DNA from: Hysterium pulicare CBS 123377
Taxonomy: Eukaryota > Ascomycota > Dothideomycetes > Hysteriales > Hysteriaceae
NCBI GenBank assembly: GCA_000467715.1
Contig: AJFK01001064.1
Coordinates: 62,001 to 126,000, forward strand
Direction of reading: 5' to 3'
DNA: 64,000 bases
Part shown: piece after piece, positions 11,988-22,343 of the stretch
How positions within the stretch are numbered: the first letter of the stretch is position 1
Layout: each line of letters starts with the position of its first letter
Position numbers and translations under genes: made by a program
Notes under the pieces: generated by a model
The model's input: only the letters and a program-made list of their open reading frames with translations
Database searches by the model: none
What the model was told of the DNA's origin: nothing

Positions 11988-12252
11988 TCTGGAGGATATT
12001 CAAAAGCCACTCAGTGCCAGAAAAAGGGGTGTGGGAGAGAGCTTGGCTGTCCCATGTGAATATTCGGCCGTGGTGATGCAGCGCAGGGAGCAATGGTGGG
12101 GGTGAGGTAAGACCAGCGCTTAGTAAGCCTTTGTATAAGGCTGCAGGTGCTTGCTTTTGCCTCAACACACTCCGATAAATTGTAAACACCATCGAAACTC
12201 AACTCCACCTCGCCTTCCTACCCCGAAGACTTCAAAGTCGTCTGACTCCACC

Positions 12253-14165
12253 ATGGACAGTATACCAGGTATGACCACGGCACCTTACAGACTTCTGGGT
12301 TCTCTAAACTAACTCTTCGATGCAATCAGTAATCGTCAAACACCAGGGCAAAAAATACAACGTAGACGTTGACCCTTCCTCAACCGGCGAGACCTTGAAA
12401 TACCAGCTCTTCTCCCTGACTTCCGTCGAACCCGACCGTCAGAAGATTCTAGTGAAGGGTGGGCAGCTCAAGGATGATGCTGACCTATCGAAGCTCGGCT
12501 TCAAGCCTGGACAAACACTCATGATGATGGGGACACCCTCGGGAGATGCTTCAGCCGCCTTGGAGAGACCCAAGGAAAAGATTCGGTTCTTGGAGGATAT
12601 GACCGAGGCTGAAGTGGCTCAGTCTGAGGGTGCAACACCAGCGGGTCTACAGAACTTGGGCAATACCTGCTACATGAATTCTACCCTTCAAACTCTGAAA
12701 TCCATACCAGAATTACAAGAGGAGCTTGGCCGGTATTCAGAGAGGTAATTCCTCAAGCCCTCTCAAGTCCAAAATATTCTAACAGTATGGCAGTTCGTCA
12801 AGCTCGGCCGGATCCAGCTCGCTCAGTCAACTGGGCCTCGGAGGTCTAGGAGCTTCTATGGACCTCACGGCATCTTTACGCGATCTTTTCAAACAGATGT
12901 CCGAAACGCAGGAGGGATTTCCGCCTCTCATGTTCCTCAACGCTTTGCGGTCCGCATTTCCTCAATTCGCACAACGTTCGAAGGATGGCCATGGATATGC
13001 ACAGCAAGATGCCGAGGAAGCATGGTCACAAATCGTGTCAAAACTGCGACAGAATCTCAAACTAGATACGACTTCGAAGGAAGACGCTGCTAAAGACAAG
13101 TCTTTTATCGATAAGTATATGGTAGGCACGTTTCAGTCAGTACTAGAATGTGACGAGCCCGCTGCGAAGGAGGGTGGCGAAGAGCCGGTAAAGAGTGAGG
13201 AGGAGTTCTCCAAGCTCAACTGTCACATCAATGCGGAAACTAACCATCTGCGCGATGGTCTGATGGCTGGATTGAAGGAGCAGATCGAGAAGAACTCGGA
13301 AGTATTGGGTCGGAACGCAGTGTACACGAAATCATCCCGCATCGCTCGACTACCGAAGTATCTGCCTGTACACTTCATGCGATTCGATTGGCGGAAGACC
13401 ACCAACAAGAAAGCGAAGATCATGAGGAAGGTCACTTTCCCGCAAGAGTTGGATGCCGTAGAATTCTGTACGGATGAGTTGAAGGAGATGCTGATCCCTG
13501 TTCGGGACAAGATTCGTGACATTAGGAAAGATGAGGTAGATGTAGAGAGGGCTCGCAAGCGACAGAAGCGCATGCGTGACAATGAAGCAAAGAACAAAGA
13601 AGATGAGGCTCACAAAGAGCCTCTCCAGAAGAAGAAGGAGGCGAAAGAAAAGGCTTCCGCGGATGGCAGTGGTTCTAAGGACACCGAGATGACCGATGTG
13701 GAGTACAAGACTGATGCTGAGATTGAGGCCGAACGCGCCGCCTCGATCCTTGCTGCCAAGAAGGAACTGCTGGCACTTGTAAGCCAAAAGCTCTCTGCTG
13801 ATCAGGGTGCTAATCAGACTGGCCTTTACGAGCTCCGCGGGGTGATCACTCACCAAGGTGCCAGCGCTGATAGTGGTCACTACACGTCGTTCGTCAAGAA
13901 GCAAGGCCCAAAGGATCCAGCCACGGGCAAGAGAAAGGAGGAAGATGGGAAGTGGTGGTGGTTCAACGACGAAAAGGTTTCGGAAGTTGACACCGATCGA
14001 ATCGAGACTTTGTCTGGTGGTGGTAAGATCCTGCTTTCACATTGAGGCCATCGATTATTCGCTAACGGCTGTCCAGGTCAAAGTCATTCTGCGCTCATCT
14101 TGCTCTATCGCGCCGTTCCTCTTCCTACCATTGAGGACGAGAGCAAGGCAGAGGGCAAGGCCTGA
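12253..14165 (+). CDS. UBP6: ubiquitin C-terminal hydrolase 6 (proteasome-associated DUB)
   Basis: Four exons (12253-12268, 12330-12744, 12794-14022, 14077-14165) give 582 residues. An N-terminal ubiquitin-like domain (residues 5-75), which in this family docks on the proteasome base, is followed by the USP catalytic domain. The Cys box is GLQNLGNTCYMNSTLQTL with Cys119; the His box is DSGHYTSFVKK, then WWWFNDEKVS and SALILLYR. A highly charged Lys/Glu insert lies around residues 390-450. The first exon is 16 nt. The acceptor at 12793 keeps the frame; the nearer AG at 12785 would lead to an early stop. The enzyme trims ubiquitin chains from proteasome substrates (USP14 in animals). Confidence 0.95.
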
Positions 14166-14580
14166 GGGAGCGAGAACTCCAAATTACCAGTCAACCGTGC
14201 ATACATTTTGATTGCTCCAGCGAATGGCATATTTGGTGAATGCGAGTACGGCGTTCCAGTTGCATAGCATGAGAAAGGCATGATGCATGGCTAGGTTAGA
14301 TTTCTGTATTGTATGCGCTCATATAGACAGGTACCAACGACATCAAGGTCAAGTCTGTGTGCTTTCGTTGTTCGTGTCGCGTGTAGTGACATACTCGGAT
14401 ATGGCCTCCGGGGCGGTTAGGCTCCAAGCACGAGGTTATTCCAACGTCCATCCTTTCTGCACCGCTCCCAACTCGACCTTGCAATACTCACTCATTCATC
14501 CCCACTTCTCTATCGTTTTATCCATTCCTTGCGTGCGTTCACATGACATTCACATAGCCATCATATGACGTAATTTCGAA
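14166..14580. other. intergenic between UBP6 and REC8
   Basis: 415 bp holding the 3' flank of UBP6 and the promoter of REC8. No other feature except the CRE-like octamer listed separately. Confidence 0.6.
14566..14573 (+). promoter_or_regulatory. CRE/ATF-like octamer just before REC8
   Basis: TGACGTAA ends 7 bp before the REC8 start codon. This is a good match to bZIP (CREB/ATF-type) half-site dimers. Being this close to the ATG it may lie in the leader, so its role is only a suggestion. Confidence 0.25.
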
Positions 14581-17037
14581 ATGTTTTACAGTCACGAAGG
14601 TGAGTCCTCTTTCTCTCAGCCCACAAGTTTCGGGCAGGCTTACATTCGCAGTTCTTACCTCGCGCAAGTATGGCGTGGCCACGGTCTGGTAAGGATGTGG
14701 ATCGCGTCAAGACGCATCGAATATCACTGATAATCAGATCAGGCTTGTTGCCACGCTCGGATCCAAGTCCAACTTAAAGAAAATCAACCGCAAAGCGATT
14801 CTCGACGTCGATGTCCCAAAAGCATGTCAAACAATCCAAGCACCCGAAGCGCCAATGGCGTTGCGTCTCCAGAGCAATCTCCTGTAAGCACATTCTTGGT
14901 GAATGGGCGCAAAGATGAGAATGCTAACACGGCTCAGGTACGGTGTCTCGCGCGTCTATCTGCAGCAGTGTGGATACGTGCTCGCAGATGCGCAAAGTAC
15001 GACTAATGCTATGCGCATGATGCTTACAATTGTCAGAACGGCTGAGTTGGATCCTGAAGCAGGAAAAGCCAGGTGAGTCTCCATCCCACGTCAAATTAGA
15101 AAGTGACACTAACGCCTCCATCAGACCGGATCAACTCATCTTAGAAGATGATCCATTTTTCTTACCAGACTTCGCATTCCCAACGCTCGACTTTGATTTC
15201 TCTAAACTCGACTTACCGATGCGTACTGAGTCTCAGCGCTCTGGAGCCTCCCTCTCGCTCACACCTTACGGCTCCCAGCCAAACAGTGAATCATCTTCTG
15301 GCGGAGCTATTGGAGGCATAATCATTCCATCAACTGACTCTGTAGACCGAACCATGGGTCCCTTCAATATGCAAGGTGATGATGGACGCGGTACAAGCAG
15401 ACTCGGAGGCCCAAGCAGTTTGCTCGGGAGAGAAGATGAATTCGAAGGATTTCAAGAGCCTCTTTTCGAGATTGATGCTGATGGAAATGTGCGGGATCTA
15501 TCTCCCAGTCAGCCCGTACGAGCCACACCTGCGGCTGGCGGCGTCTTGCCCTTTGGGAGTGACACTGCAGTGAGTGCAAGAGTGAGACGGGAGCATGAAG
15601 AAGGCCAAAGGGCCGGTGCCCAAGTGAGTGTATTCCATTAGCGCAATGGCATCCTTCGAGTCCTAACCTCACCTACTTCAGCTCCAAGGTGAACACGAAG
15701 ACCTCGATTTCCCCATGATCGATGACGTTCTCCCCGAAGGCGAGGCTTTTCCCACCACAACCCAAGCCCGACCTGGAGAACACACTTCCTCTACTCAGCC
15801 TGAAGAAGTCCAGACATCCTCCGCAGCTTCAGCGCCCATGCGCCGCAAACGGGTCCCGAAGATTATTCCTCTGGACCAGACAATGGAACTTCGAAACAGC
15901 GATCTCTCCAATTGGAATACTGATTACCTACGCAATATGGCCGATGCAGCTCGCACCAAGGAACAGCATCGAGCTGTGGCTCAAGCAAAAATGAACGCAG
16001 AGTACTGGATTTGGGGATCCGGCATCGGAAACATTGGCCGTAGACTCGGTGGAACAGACACCAAAACACCGTTCGATATGTTTTACGGCGATGCACTATT
16101 CGCAGCCATCACAGGAGTCAGTCGTGGTCCAATAGCTGGTACGAAGCGTGATCGAGACAGTGGCATCGACGAAGAGACAGCAGCAGAGTCCCGACGCAAG
16201 CTCCTACGCTCATCTGAAGAACACGCTCGTGGCGGAGATGACGATGAAGGCATGTTCATGCCTGGTGGAGACGAAGAAGTAGAACTGCCACGAGATGCAC
16301 CCTCTGCGCTCGACGACCAAGCTCTCTTTTCCGCCATGCCATGGAACATCACAGCCTCAATCCGTGGTTCCTCCGCCGTTGCACGCAGTGGTCGTCCCGG
16401 TTTCTCCACTTCAGTGGGCGGACCCAGTTCCATCGCTGGACCAGCAGACACCTTCGGCCGCCGTGGAAGTCGCATGGTTAGCGCAAGTCCTCTCCATGGC
16501 CGTGGTCAAGCCGGCAGCCTTGAAGCACTTCGAAGTCTCGAAGGCGAAGATGAATTGGGTGCTGTTAACTACGAAGACTTCGGACTCCCTCCTCTCGCAG
16601 GACCCAGCGGCTCCGACCAAGACTACGACCTCTATGCCGACCCCGAGCCTCTTCCCACAGGTCCAACGGTGCGCGTCCGCGAAGCGCTCGATGCGGAAGG
16701 TTTCAATTTCCTCGCGTTCATAGAAGACGGTATCATAGAGAAACGCAAGCGACTTCAAGAAGAGGCGGAACTCATGGATGATGTCCTGCAGGCTGAAGCG
16801 AGGGCTGACGTGGACGAGGTTTCTTTCGAAGAGTTATTCCCGCCTGAGAGTAATTCGAGAGTAGTCGCTTGTCAGGCGCTTATGCAAGTTCTTGCGCTGG
16901 GAACGAAAGGCATGCTTAAAGTCAGACAAGATGAGTGGGATGGGGAGATTGGGCTGAGGATCGTGGGTGATGTGGTGGTGCCCCAGCCAGAGCAGGAAGG
17001 GGAGGAAGAAGATGGGGAGACCTCGGAGGAGGAGTAA
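14581..17037 (+). CDS. REC8: meiotic cohesin kleisin Rec8
   Basis: Six exons (14581-14599, 14652-14688, 14743-14883, 14938-15072, 15125-15623, 15682-17037) encode 728 residues. The N-terminal kleisin domain is clear: MFYSHEV then TSRKYGVATVWLVATLG, VPKACQTIQAPEAPMALRLQ and LLYGVSRVYLQQCGYVLADAQ, which contacts the SMC3 head. The long acidic middle is disordered, where separase and kinase sites lie in the family. The C-terminal winged helix (about 655-715) reads VSFEELFPPESNSRVVACQALMQVLAL...GMLKVRQ and binds SMC1. PMALRLQ and RVY lean to Rec8 over the mitotic Rad21/Scc1 paralogue, but Rad21 should be excluded by a tree. The first two exons are only 19 and 37 nt. Confidence 0.88.
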
Positions 17038-17519
17038 GAAGTTAGGCGGTGCTAAATTGGGATGCTGGGATTCGAGGTGTAAGGTTTCGGGAATCTAGAG
17101 GTGCGTCTACGGTCATTTGTACGATACATGGGATGGTAAGTGGATGCTTCATACTCCGGCATTCTGAGTTTCCTACTTCTGCATAGTCCATCTGCTTTAT
17201 GCGTTCAAAAGGTCCGTCCCTTTAGTCGGTGTTTAGCTTTTCTCTTTTCGGCTCCGGTCGCTCAACTTCTGCTTTATAGAGAAAGATTTGCTGCTTCCAA
17301 GGGACATTGATCACATCCAGATTACTGACTTCATTGAATGACGAAGAGAAGCCTTTCAATCGAGGAGGGATAATAGGGCTTTCAATGCGTGACATCATCC
17401 TCCTCGCCCTAAGAACATAAAAAAGCATAGGTAGGCAATCTTGCGTCTCAAGCGTTTCACTCTTCACATTGCCAAGGAAAGTAGCTCCTTCCCAAAAGCA
17501 GAGTTTCCGAGGCAAAATG
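17038..17519. other. intergenic; weak minus-strand frame
   Basis: A 102-codon minus frame at 17530-17222 ends with a protein-like basic tail (VERPEPKREKLNTD), but its upper part runs into the repeat tract. It could be a remnant of a terminal exon. Nothing else recognised. Confidence 0.3.
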
Positions 17520-17765
17520 TAAGAAGTCACTAGAACAAGAAGGAGGGCTTCCTTAGAAGAGTTCCTTCTCAGACAAAATCAAAGATTCACTAAACCCGAA
17601 GAGAATCCTAGCTAATTAGAAATGTTCCTTTCGCAGTAAGATCATAGATTCTCCAAAACTGTTAGAGAAAACTAGCTTCTCGGAAGCACTGCTTCTGACA
17701 TCGAAATCAGAGAATTTTGCAATTCAAAAAAAGGGGGTTTTCCCTGGGAAGCATTGCTTCCAAGA
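17520..17765. repeat. degenerate tandem repeat with GAAGCANTGCTTC palindromes
   Basis: About four diverged units of 60-70 bp share a purine/pyrimidine pattern: a GAAG/CTTC palindromic core followed by AATCA-AGATT-like sequence. Perfect 6+1+6 palindromes GAAGCACTGCTTC (17683-17695) and GAAGCATTGCTTC (17748-17760) lie in the last two units. The same core occurs at 59826-59838, and a weaker version near 19394-19410. Confidence 0.6.
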
Positions 17766-18911
17766 TGAAAATTCAAGCTACATCAAAGCATCGAGCGCGA
17801 AATCGCTTCATTTACGTCGTCGACAGCGACCACCTCGTCACCAGAGCCCTGCCCAGTTTACAATTACGTCTTCCCACCAAACCTCACACAAGAACAACAG
17901 GAACGTCATATCGAGCAATGTATCGAGCGCGAGACTGCGACATTCATGTCATCCGTACAAGCATTCGCATTCACGCAGGCATCCGTGCTCATGCCATCTA
18001 CATCGACCTCCGGATACACGCAGCCCTCTGGGTTCACGCGGCCCTCTGGATTCATGCTATCCACGTCATCTACGCAGGCGTCGGCATCCGCAGCTAAAGG
18101 GGTCGAGTCCGAAGGGGACGAGAAAGAACGTCAGCGGCTCCCTGCTCATGAGTTCGCGGTATTATGTGACCGGATAAGATTCGACTTTGGCTTCGACCCC
18201 AAGCAAGCTGTTGTTCTTGCCAGCCAGTATCCTGTACTCTCTGGTCGGGTCATGGATTGCCTTAGGGCTGTTGATCATACCATGGAATTCAGACTTATGT
18301 TCGAAAGGCTCAAATCTCGCACCATAGAGATCTGGTGTGCAGAGGTAATTTTTTTCCTAACTGAACCAGCCAAGGAACTCCTAAATCGACCTAAATTTCA
18401 GCCGCTATCTTGTACTGACCTCACGCGCCTCCTGTGGTCCCATTCGAAGAACCATGGCTGCTACGGCATTCTTTTGACGCCGACCTTAACCTCGGATCCG
18501 CAAGGTATCAGTCAATACTTGGTAGACCACCAAGGCCAACCAGACCTGTGTTGGTTATACGTTGGCAGCTCTGCTAGCAATTACAGTCCTGGTGGACTTC
18601 GAACACGAAGGAAGTCCCATGAATGGAGAAAGAAGGCCATTGAACAAAAAACAACCAAAGACGACTATGCAGTGTACCGCATCTGGACCGACGCCCGCTA
18701 CAAACCAGACGCCGAATGGTTGACGCTTGCAGGCTTCCACGTTCAGAGAGGAACGGAACACGAGAGCACCAGACCTATAGTCAATGTCTCTGTCTTCTCC
18801 TCGAATTCGTCTGTTCCGCACTCCTCCGCGCTTAATCTCGAACCACAACGCAGAGTGTTGGTACCCTATTTCGTCTTGCTCCCTGGGAAACACCTTGGTC
18901 AGGGTTATTAG
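17765..18911 (+). CDS. GIY-YIG-like orphan protein, 5' end missing or unresolved
   Basis: The main frame runs to TAG at 18911. The first ATG is at 17946, but the frame is open and protein-like back to about 17765 (SIEREIASFTSSTATTSS, EPCPVYNYVFPPNLTQEQQERHIEQ) with no ATG, ending at a stop beside the GAAGCA repeat. A likely 57-nt intron, 18345-18401 (GTAATT...TTTCAG), is also open in frame. The second half holds GCYGILL, then CWLYVGSSAS, an Arg-rich LRTRRKSHEW and EWLTLAGFHV, an order that resembles GIY-YIG nucleases (GIY, YIG, catalytic Arg). That is inference. A broken relative lies at 32769-33994. The N-terminal half before the domain is Ser/Thr-rich. The gene may have lost its first exon to the neighbouring repeat. 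Confidence 0.5.
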
Positions 18912-19090
18912 TGCGTAACAATTTGATGGAATGTTAGCGAGACAATAAATGCTACGATGATGTCTACACGCAAGAGATGAAGGCGCGGAGGAACCAAAGT
19001 TCTCGAGCATACAAAGCAAGAAAGAGAGCCGAGCAGGAAAGCGACAGCAAGGGCGAGGGCGAGGGTGATGCAGAACCATAAGCCTTCAGT
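18912..19090. other. 3' flank of the orphan gene
   Basis: Short flank with no independent feature recognised; it leads into the tandem repeat that follows. Confidence 0.5.
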
Positions 19091-19375
19091 GGTTGGCAAG
19101 CTTTAGCATCGTGTTATTTGTCGACGGTGGGTTTTAGCAAGCTTCGGACAATCTTTTCTAGTATAAGTTCAGGAAGCACTTTGTGGTTATATTACTTTGT
19201 CGATGGTGGGTTTTGGCAAGCTTCAGGTAATGTTTTCGAGTATGCGTATTATGTTATTTTCTATAGGGTGGGCAGAGCAAGAAAATGCAATGATTTGATC
19301 TTATCTACTATACGTTCGGCGAGCACTTCCAGCGTTTATGTTACTTTATCAGAATGCAATTGAGTATACGCAATA
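19091..19375. repeat. degenerate direct repeats, about 79 bp spacing
   Basis: The block GGTGGGTTTT-GCAAGCTTC occurs at 19126 and 19205, 79 bp apart, each preceded by TTTGTCGA-, with a partial copy starting near 19091. A related block (GTTC-G-GAGCACTT...TTATATTACTTT) occurs near 19167 and again near 19314. Copies are diverged. No coding or RNA function apparent. Confidence 0.55.
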
Positions 19376-21261
19376 TCTACCGGACTCGAAATTGAAGAAA
19401 GCGTTGCTTCCGAAATGAAATGAAATTCAAGGATGCACCAAATCGGTCAGAAACACTACTTCTCAAATGGACTCCGCGTATTTCGGAATGACCTACATTT
19501 CACTTCTCCAGACCAGACCTTTCCGCTTCAAGAACATGTTTTAATGCTACATTCTATATTTCTTCTACAATGTTACACTCGCATTACTATGCTGTATATC
19601 CCCTCCCGCCACACATCCGGAAGTCTTAAAAAGGGTATCTCCGAGGATATACTAATCGTTCTCCCTAGCAACCTCTACAAGATTTTCTTGAAAAAACTTC
19701 TTTGCGGAAATGGCTCTGAAATAACCCAGTGGCGGTGGCCACAAGAATCCAAGATCACGATCTGTCATTCAATATTTCAACTAGATTTGGAATCATGTCA
19801 GACCGCTTATGTCCGTCATGCTCTCAGGCAACCCTTTGCTCCAGCAAGCTATTCAGCGGCGACGATGATCAGTGGTAATGAAGTTACTAGCACGCCGCGC
19901 TAGTATGAGTAAAGCTTTTGCATGTGAGGTTGATGTTGTTTCAGCCACATGCGTAAATTATTATTGAACTTGCATAAAATTTTGACGGAATCCCGAATGT
20001 TGGGAATGAGTGGAGCCGGACGGGATTACGATACCCAAAGGGCTGTAGACTGGAAACGTCTGAGGGTTTCCCTCGTGCTCATGTTCGTCAGGGAAGAGTT
20101 TGCAATGTCGAGGAGAGATCAGTGGCGTTGCAGAAGCATGACCGGCAACTTTGATATTCCCGGCATGAGTGGTCTGCCTAACTTCAGTTGTGGATTTGTA
20201 AGTACTCGAAGTACCATCATCGTGCAGGACGGCAAGGCCTCTACCAGACCAGAGTAAAAGGTAAACGTACGTTATATTCAAGCTAGAAATGCTGCCGATG
20301 CAGTCCCTTTACCCAGAACCAGGATACACTGAGATCTCGCACCGAGACAAGCGATGGCAAGAGAAGAGTATAATATGCAGGAGCACGTATGGGGAAACCG
20401 TTGATTGAATCATATTGAAGCCGCGTTGACTGCCGCGTGCTTGTGGCGTCACTGATGGTGATCGTAAGCATGCTAAGACATGTCGGTTGATGAACTAGTA
20501 GTGGGGGTTGCGGGTAGACATCGCGTGTTGCCGACACTTGACAGAATTGATATATTGTTTTTTTAGGGGCGAGTGAGAGTTGGGAAGGAGAGCACGTGGG
20601 CGAGGTTGTTGTGGCAGAGACGTCGAGATCGAAGATTGAGATTTGGTCTTCCTCATATGAACCCAGCTTTACCAGTCCATCATCGTCGTCCATTACTAGT
20701 GCGCAATATCAAGCGTAGACCACACCTTCCAGCCTTTGCATCTAGCCTCGAGGACCTTTCCAGTGATCAATTGTAGGACGGATTCTAACGAAGGCTATTT
20801 ATTATACATTGGTGTGCCAATTAGCAATCACAAAACTTGTGGATTGCACTAGGGAGAAAAAGATGCGGGTATGTAGCTCCTCCATTGTCAACACGCTGTA
20901 TTGGCATCTCAAACTTGACAATATGAAACATAACGGCTACTCTACCCTCTAGCCAGCCTCTCAAGCTGCAGCCTGACTTAGAATTGAAGTGCTGTACGTT
21001 CAGAGCTATAAGTTCTGCATATTTCAACCCCGAATCTCCTCCGCTGTCAGCAGACACCGACGGCAAAGTCCATTTTACTGGACCTGGCTCTCCCTTAAAG
21101 CTCCGAGGCTGAATTTCCGGCTTGCGTCTTTGTTTCCATTATTGACGCTTTGGGATTCTGGCTTATGCGAGGAGTTCGAAGGTTTCCTCACTCGTTCACC
21201 AACATCGATTATGGGTCCAAGACACCTAGGGAGTGTAACGAGAAGCTATGGAACTGTGTGA
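19376..21261. other. gene-poor stretch, weak frames only
   Basis: Contains open frames at 19433-19903 plus and 20693-20283 minus. The latter starts with an acidic ATG-initiated stretch (MDDDDGLVKLGSYEEDQISIFDLD) that could be the first exon of an orphan gene, but no supporting downstream exon is clear. Nothing recognised. Confidence 0.4.
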
Positions 21262-21687
21262 TCATTTCCCTTCTGTATGCTGGTGTTCCTTTGCGATACG
21301 GCGAGCGGAAACCTCTGCAACCTTCCTCTCCATTTCGCGTTTCTTTATGACGAGATTCTGGCGGGCAACCTCGAGCTGAGCGATCTTCTCTTCAGGTGTT
21401 GCTTCCAGGTATTTATTCTTTTCCTGCGGATGGTTAGATGTGTCTATTTTACAAAATGCAGAGGGTCGACTGGGAGCTGAAGATTGCCGATTGACGACAT
21501 AAGGCATGATGTAGAATAGAGCAATTATAAAAAGTTCCAACGGAGAGATTGAGAGTGAGCATACCTGGCTGAAGTCCCGTCTTGTTTTCAATCCAGCTCC
21601 ATAGATAGCTCCTGTCACAGTAATGGCAGTGACTGCTCCGGTCATAATCCAACGGCGGATTGTCTGTCTCGCAGCCGGTGAGGCCAT
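21262..21687 (-). CDS. small single-pass membrane protein, probably mitochondrial
   Basis: Two exons on the minus strand (21687-21565, 21423-21262) give 94 residues. After MASPAARQTIRRW comes one hydrophobic helix (IMTGAVTAITVTGAIYGAGL), then a charged coiled coil (EEKIAQLEVARQNLVIKKREMERKVAEVSARRIAKE). A short basic N-terminus, one helix and a coiled tail is the layout of many small inner-membrane assembly factors. I do not recognise the family by name. The intron has a good GTATGC donor and CCGCAG acceptor. It shares a 272-bp divergent promoter with HSK3. Confidence 0.75.
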   Translation of the reverse strand: MASPAARQTIRRWIMTGAVTAITVTGAIYGAGLKTRRDFSQVCSLSISPLELFIIALFYIMPYVVNRQSSAPSRPSAFCKIDTSNHPQEKNKYLEATPEEKIAQLEVARQNLVIKKREMERKVAEVSARRIAKEHQHTEGK

Positions 21688-21959
21688 TTGTTCAAGAGTA
21701 TGGAAACTCACGAAAGACCGTTGATGATCATCGAGTAGTTAGTGACGAGGTGGATTGTGGTGGAAGTTGAAGAAAGTCCGTAAACTTTTCGAAGTGTAAT
21801 CATCGGAAATCCCCGAAGAACTGCCGACGCGATCGCGCCAAGATTTTTGAACATAAACAATCAATACGTCCGCCGATGCATCACCAACTCGAACACCTCG
21901 TGAATTGTCGCAACACTGCTTCGAACTCTTCTCCAACCAATCCTCCTCTGCAAACAAAA

Positions 21960-22343
21960 ATGGCCAATCTCCCTCGCCCTCAAACCAATACGTCGCGCTT
22001 GAGCACAATGCCCTCACAAAAACCCCGCCAATTATCCCACCTTCATGCGCAACTGGCGCAGCTGACCGCGAATGTTTCCGACTTGGAGAACTTGATGAGA
22101 ATGACGTCTGTTCAAGCGCAAAGTATGCGTGGGCTTGGAGGCTACGCTGGTGGGATGTAAGAATACTGGACCAAGTCCACGAGGATATGCCCTTTCCCAG
22201 GGAACACAATTAGCTAATGGCTTTGTTTGTGCAGGTTCATGGCAGCAAGTAAAGTTCTTGGTGAAGAGACGGTTCGAGGTGGCGGTAATACCACTGCCTC
22301 TGGCGTCCAAGCTGAAAATGGTCGAGAGCAAGGTCGGACATGA
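21960..22343 (+). CDS. HSK3: DASH complex subunit Hsk3
   Basis: Two exons (21960-22156, 22235-22343) give 101 residues. The conserved core is RQLSHLHAQLAQLTANVSDLENLMRMTSVQAQSMRGLGG, continued across the splice as MFMAASKVLGEE, matching the Hsk3 domain. The DASH (Dam1) ring couples kinetochores to microtubule ends in fungal mitosis. The intron has a GTAAGA donor, an AGCTAATG branch site and a GCAG acceptor. An in-frame ATG at 21876 would add 28 residues. I chose 21960 because conservation starts after it, but the longer form cannot be excluded. The Gly/Asn-rich tail after the core is not conserved in the family. Confidence 0.9.

Noticed and set aside
12781-12785. Nearer acceptor AACAG for UBP6 intron 2
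   Set aside because: Using it from the chosen donor leads to an early stop; the next AG at 12793 joins the two USP halves in frame.
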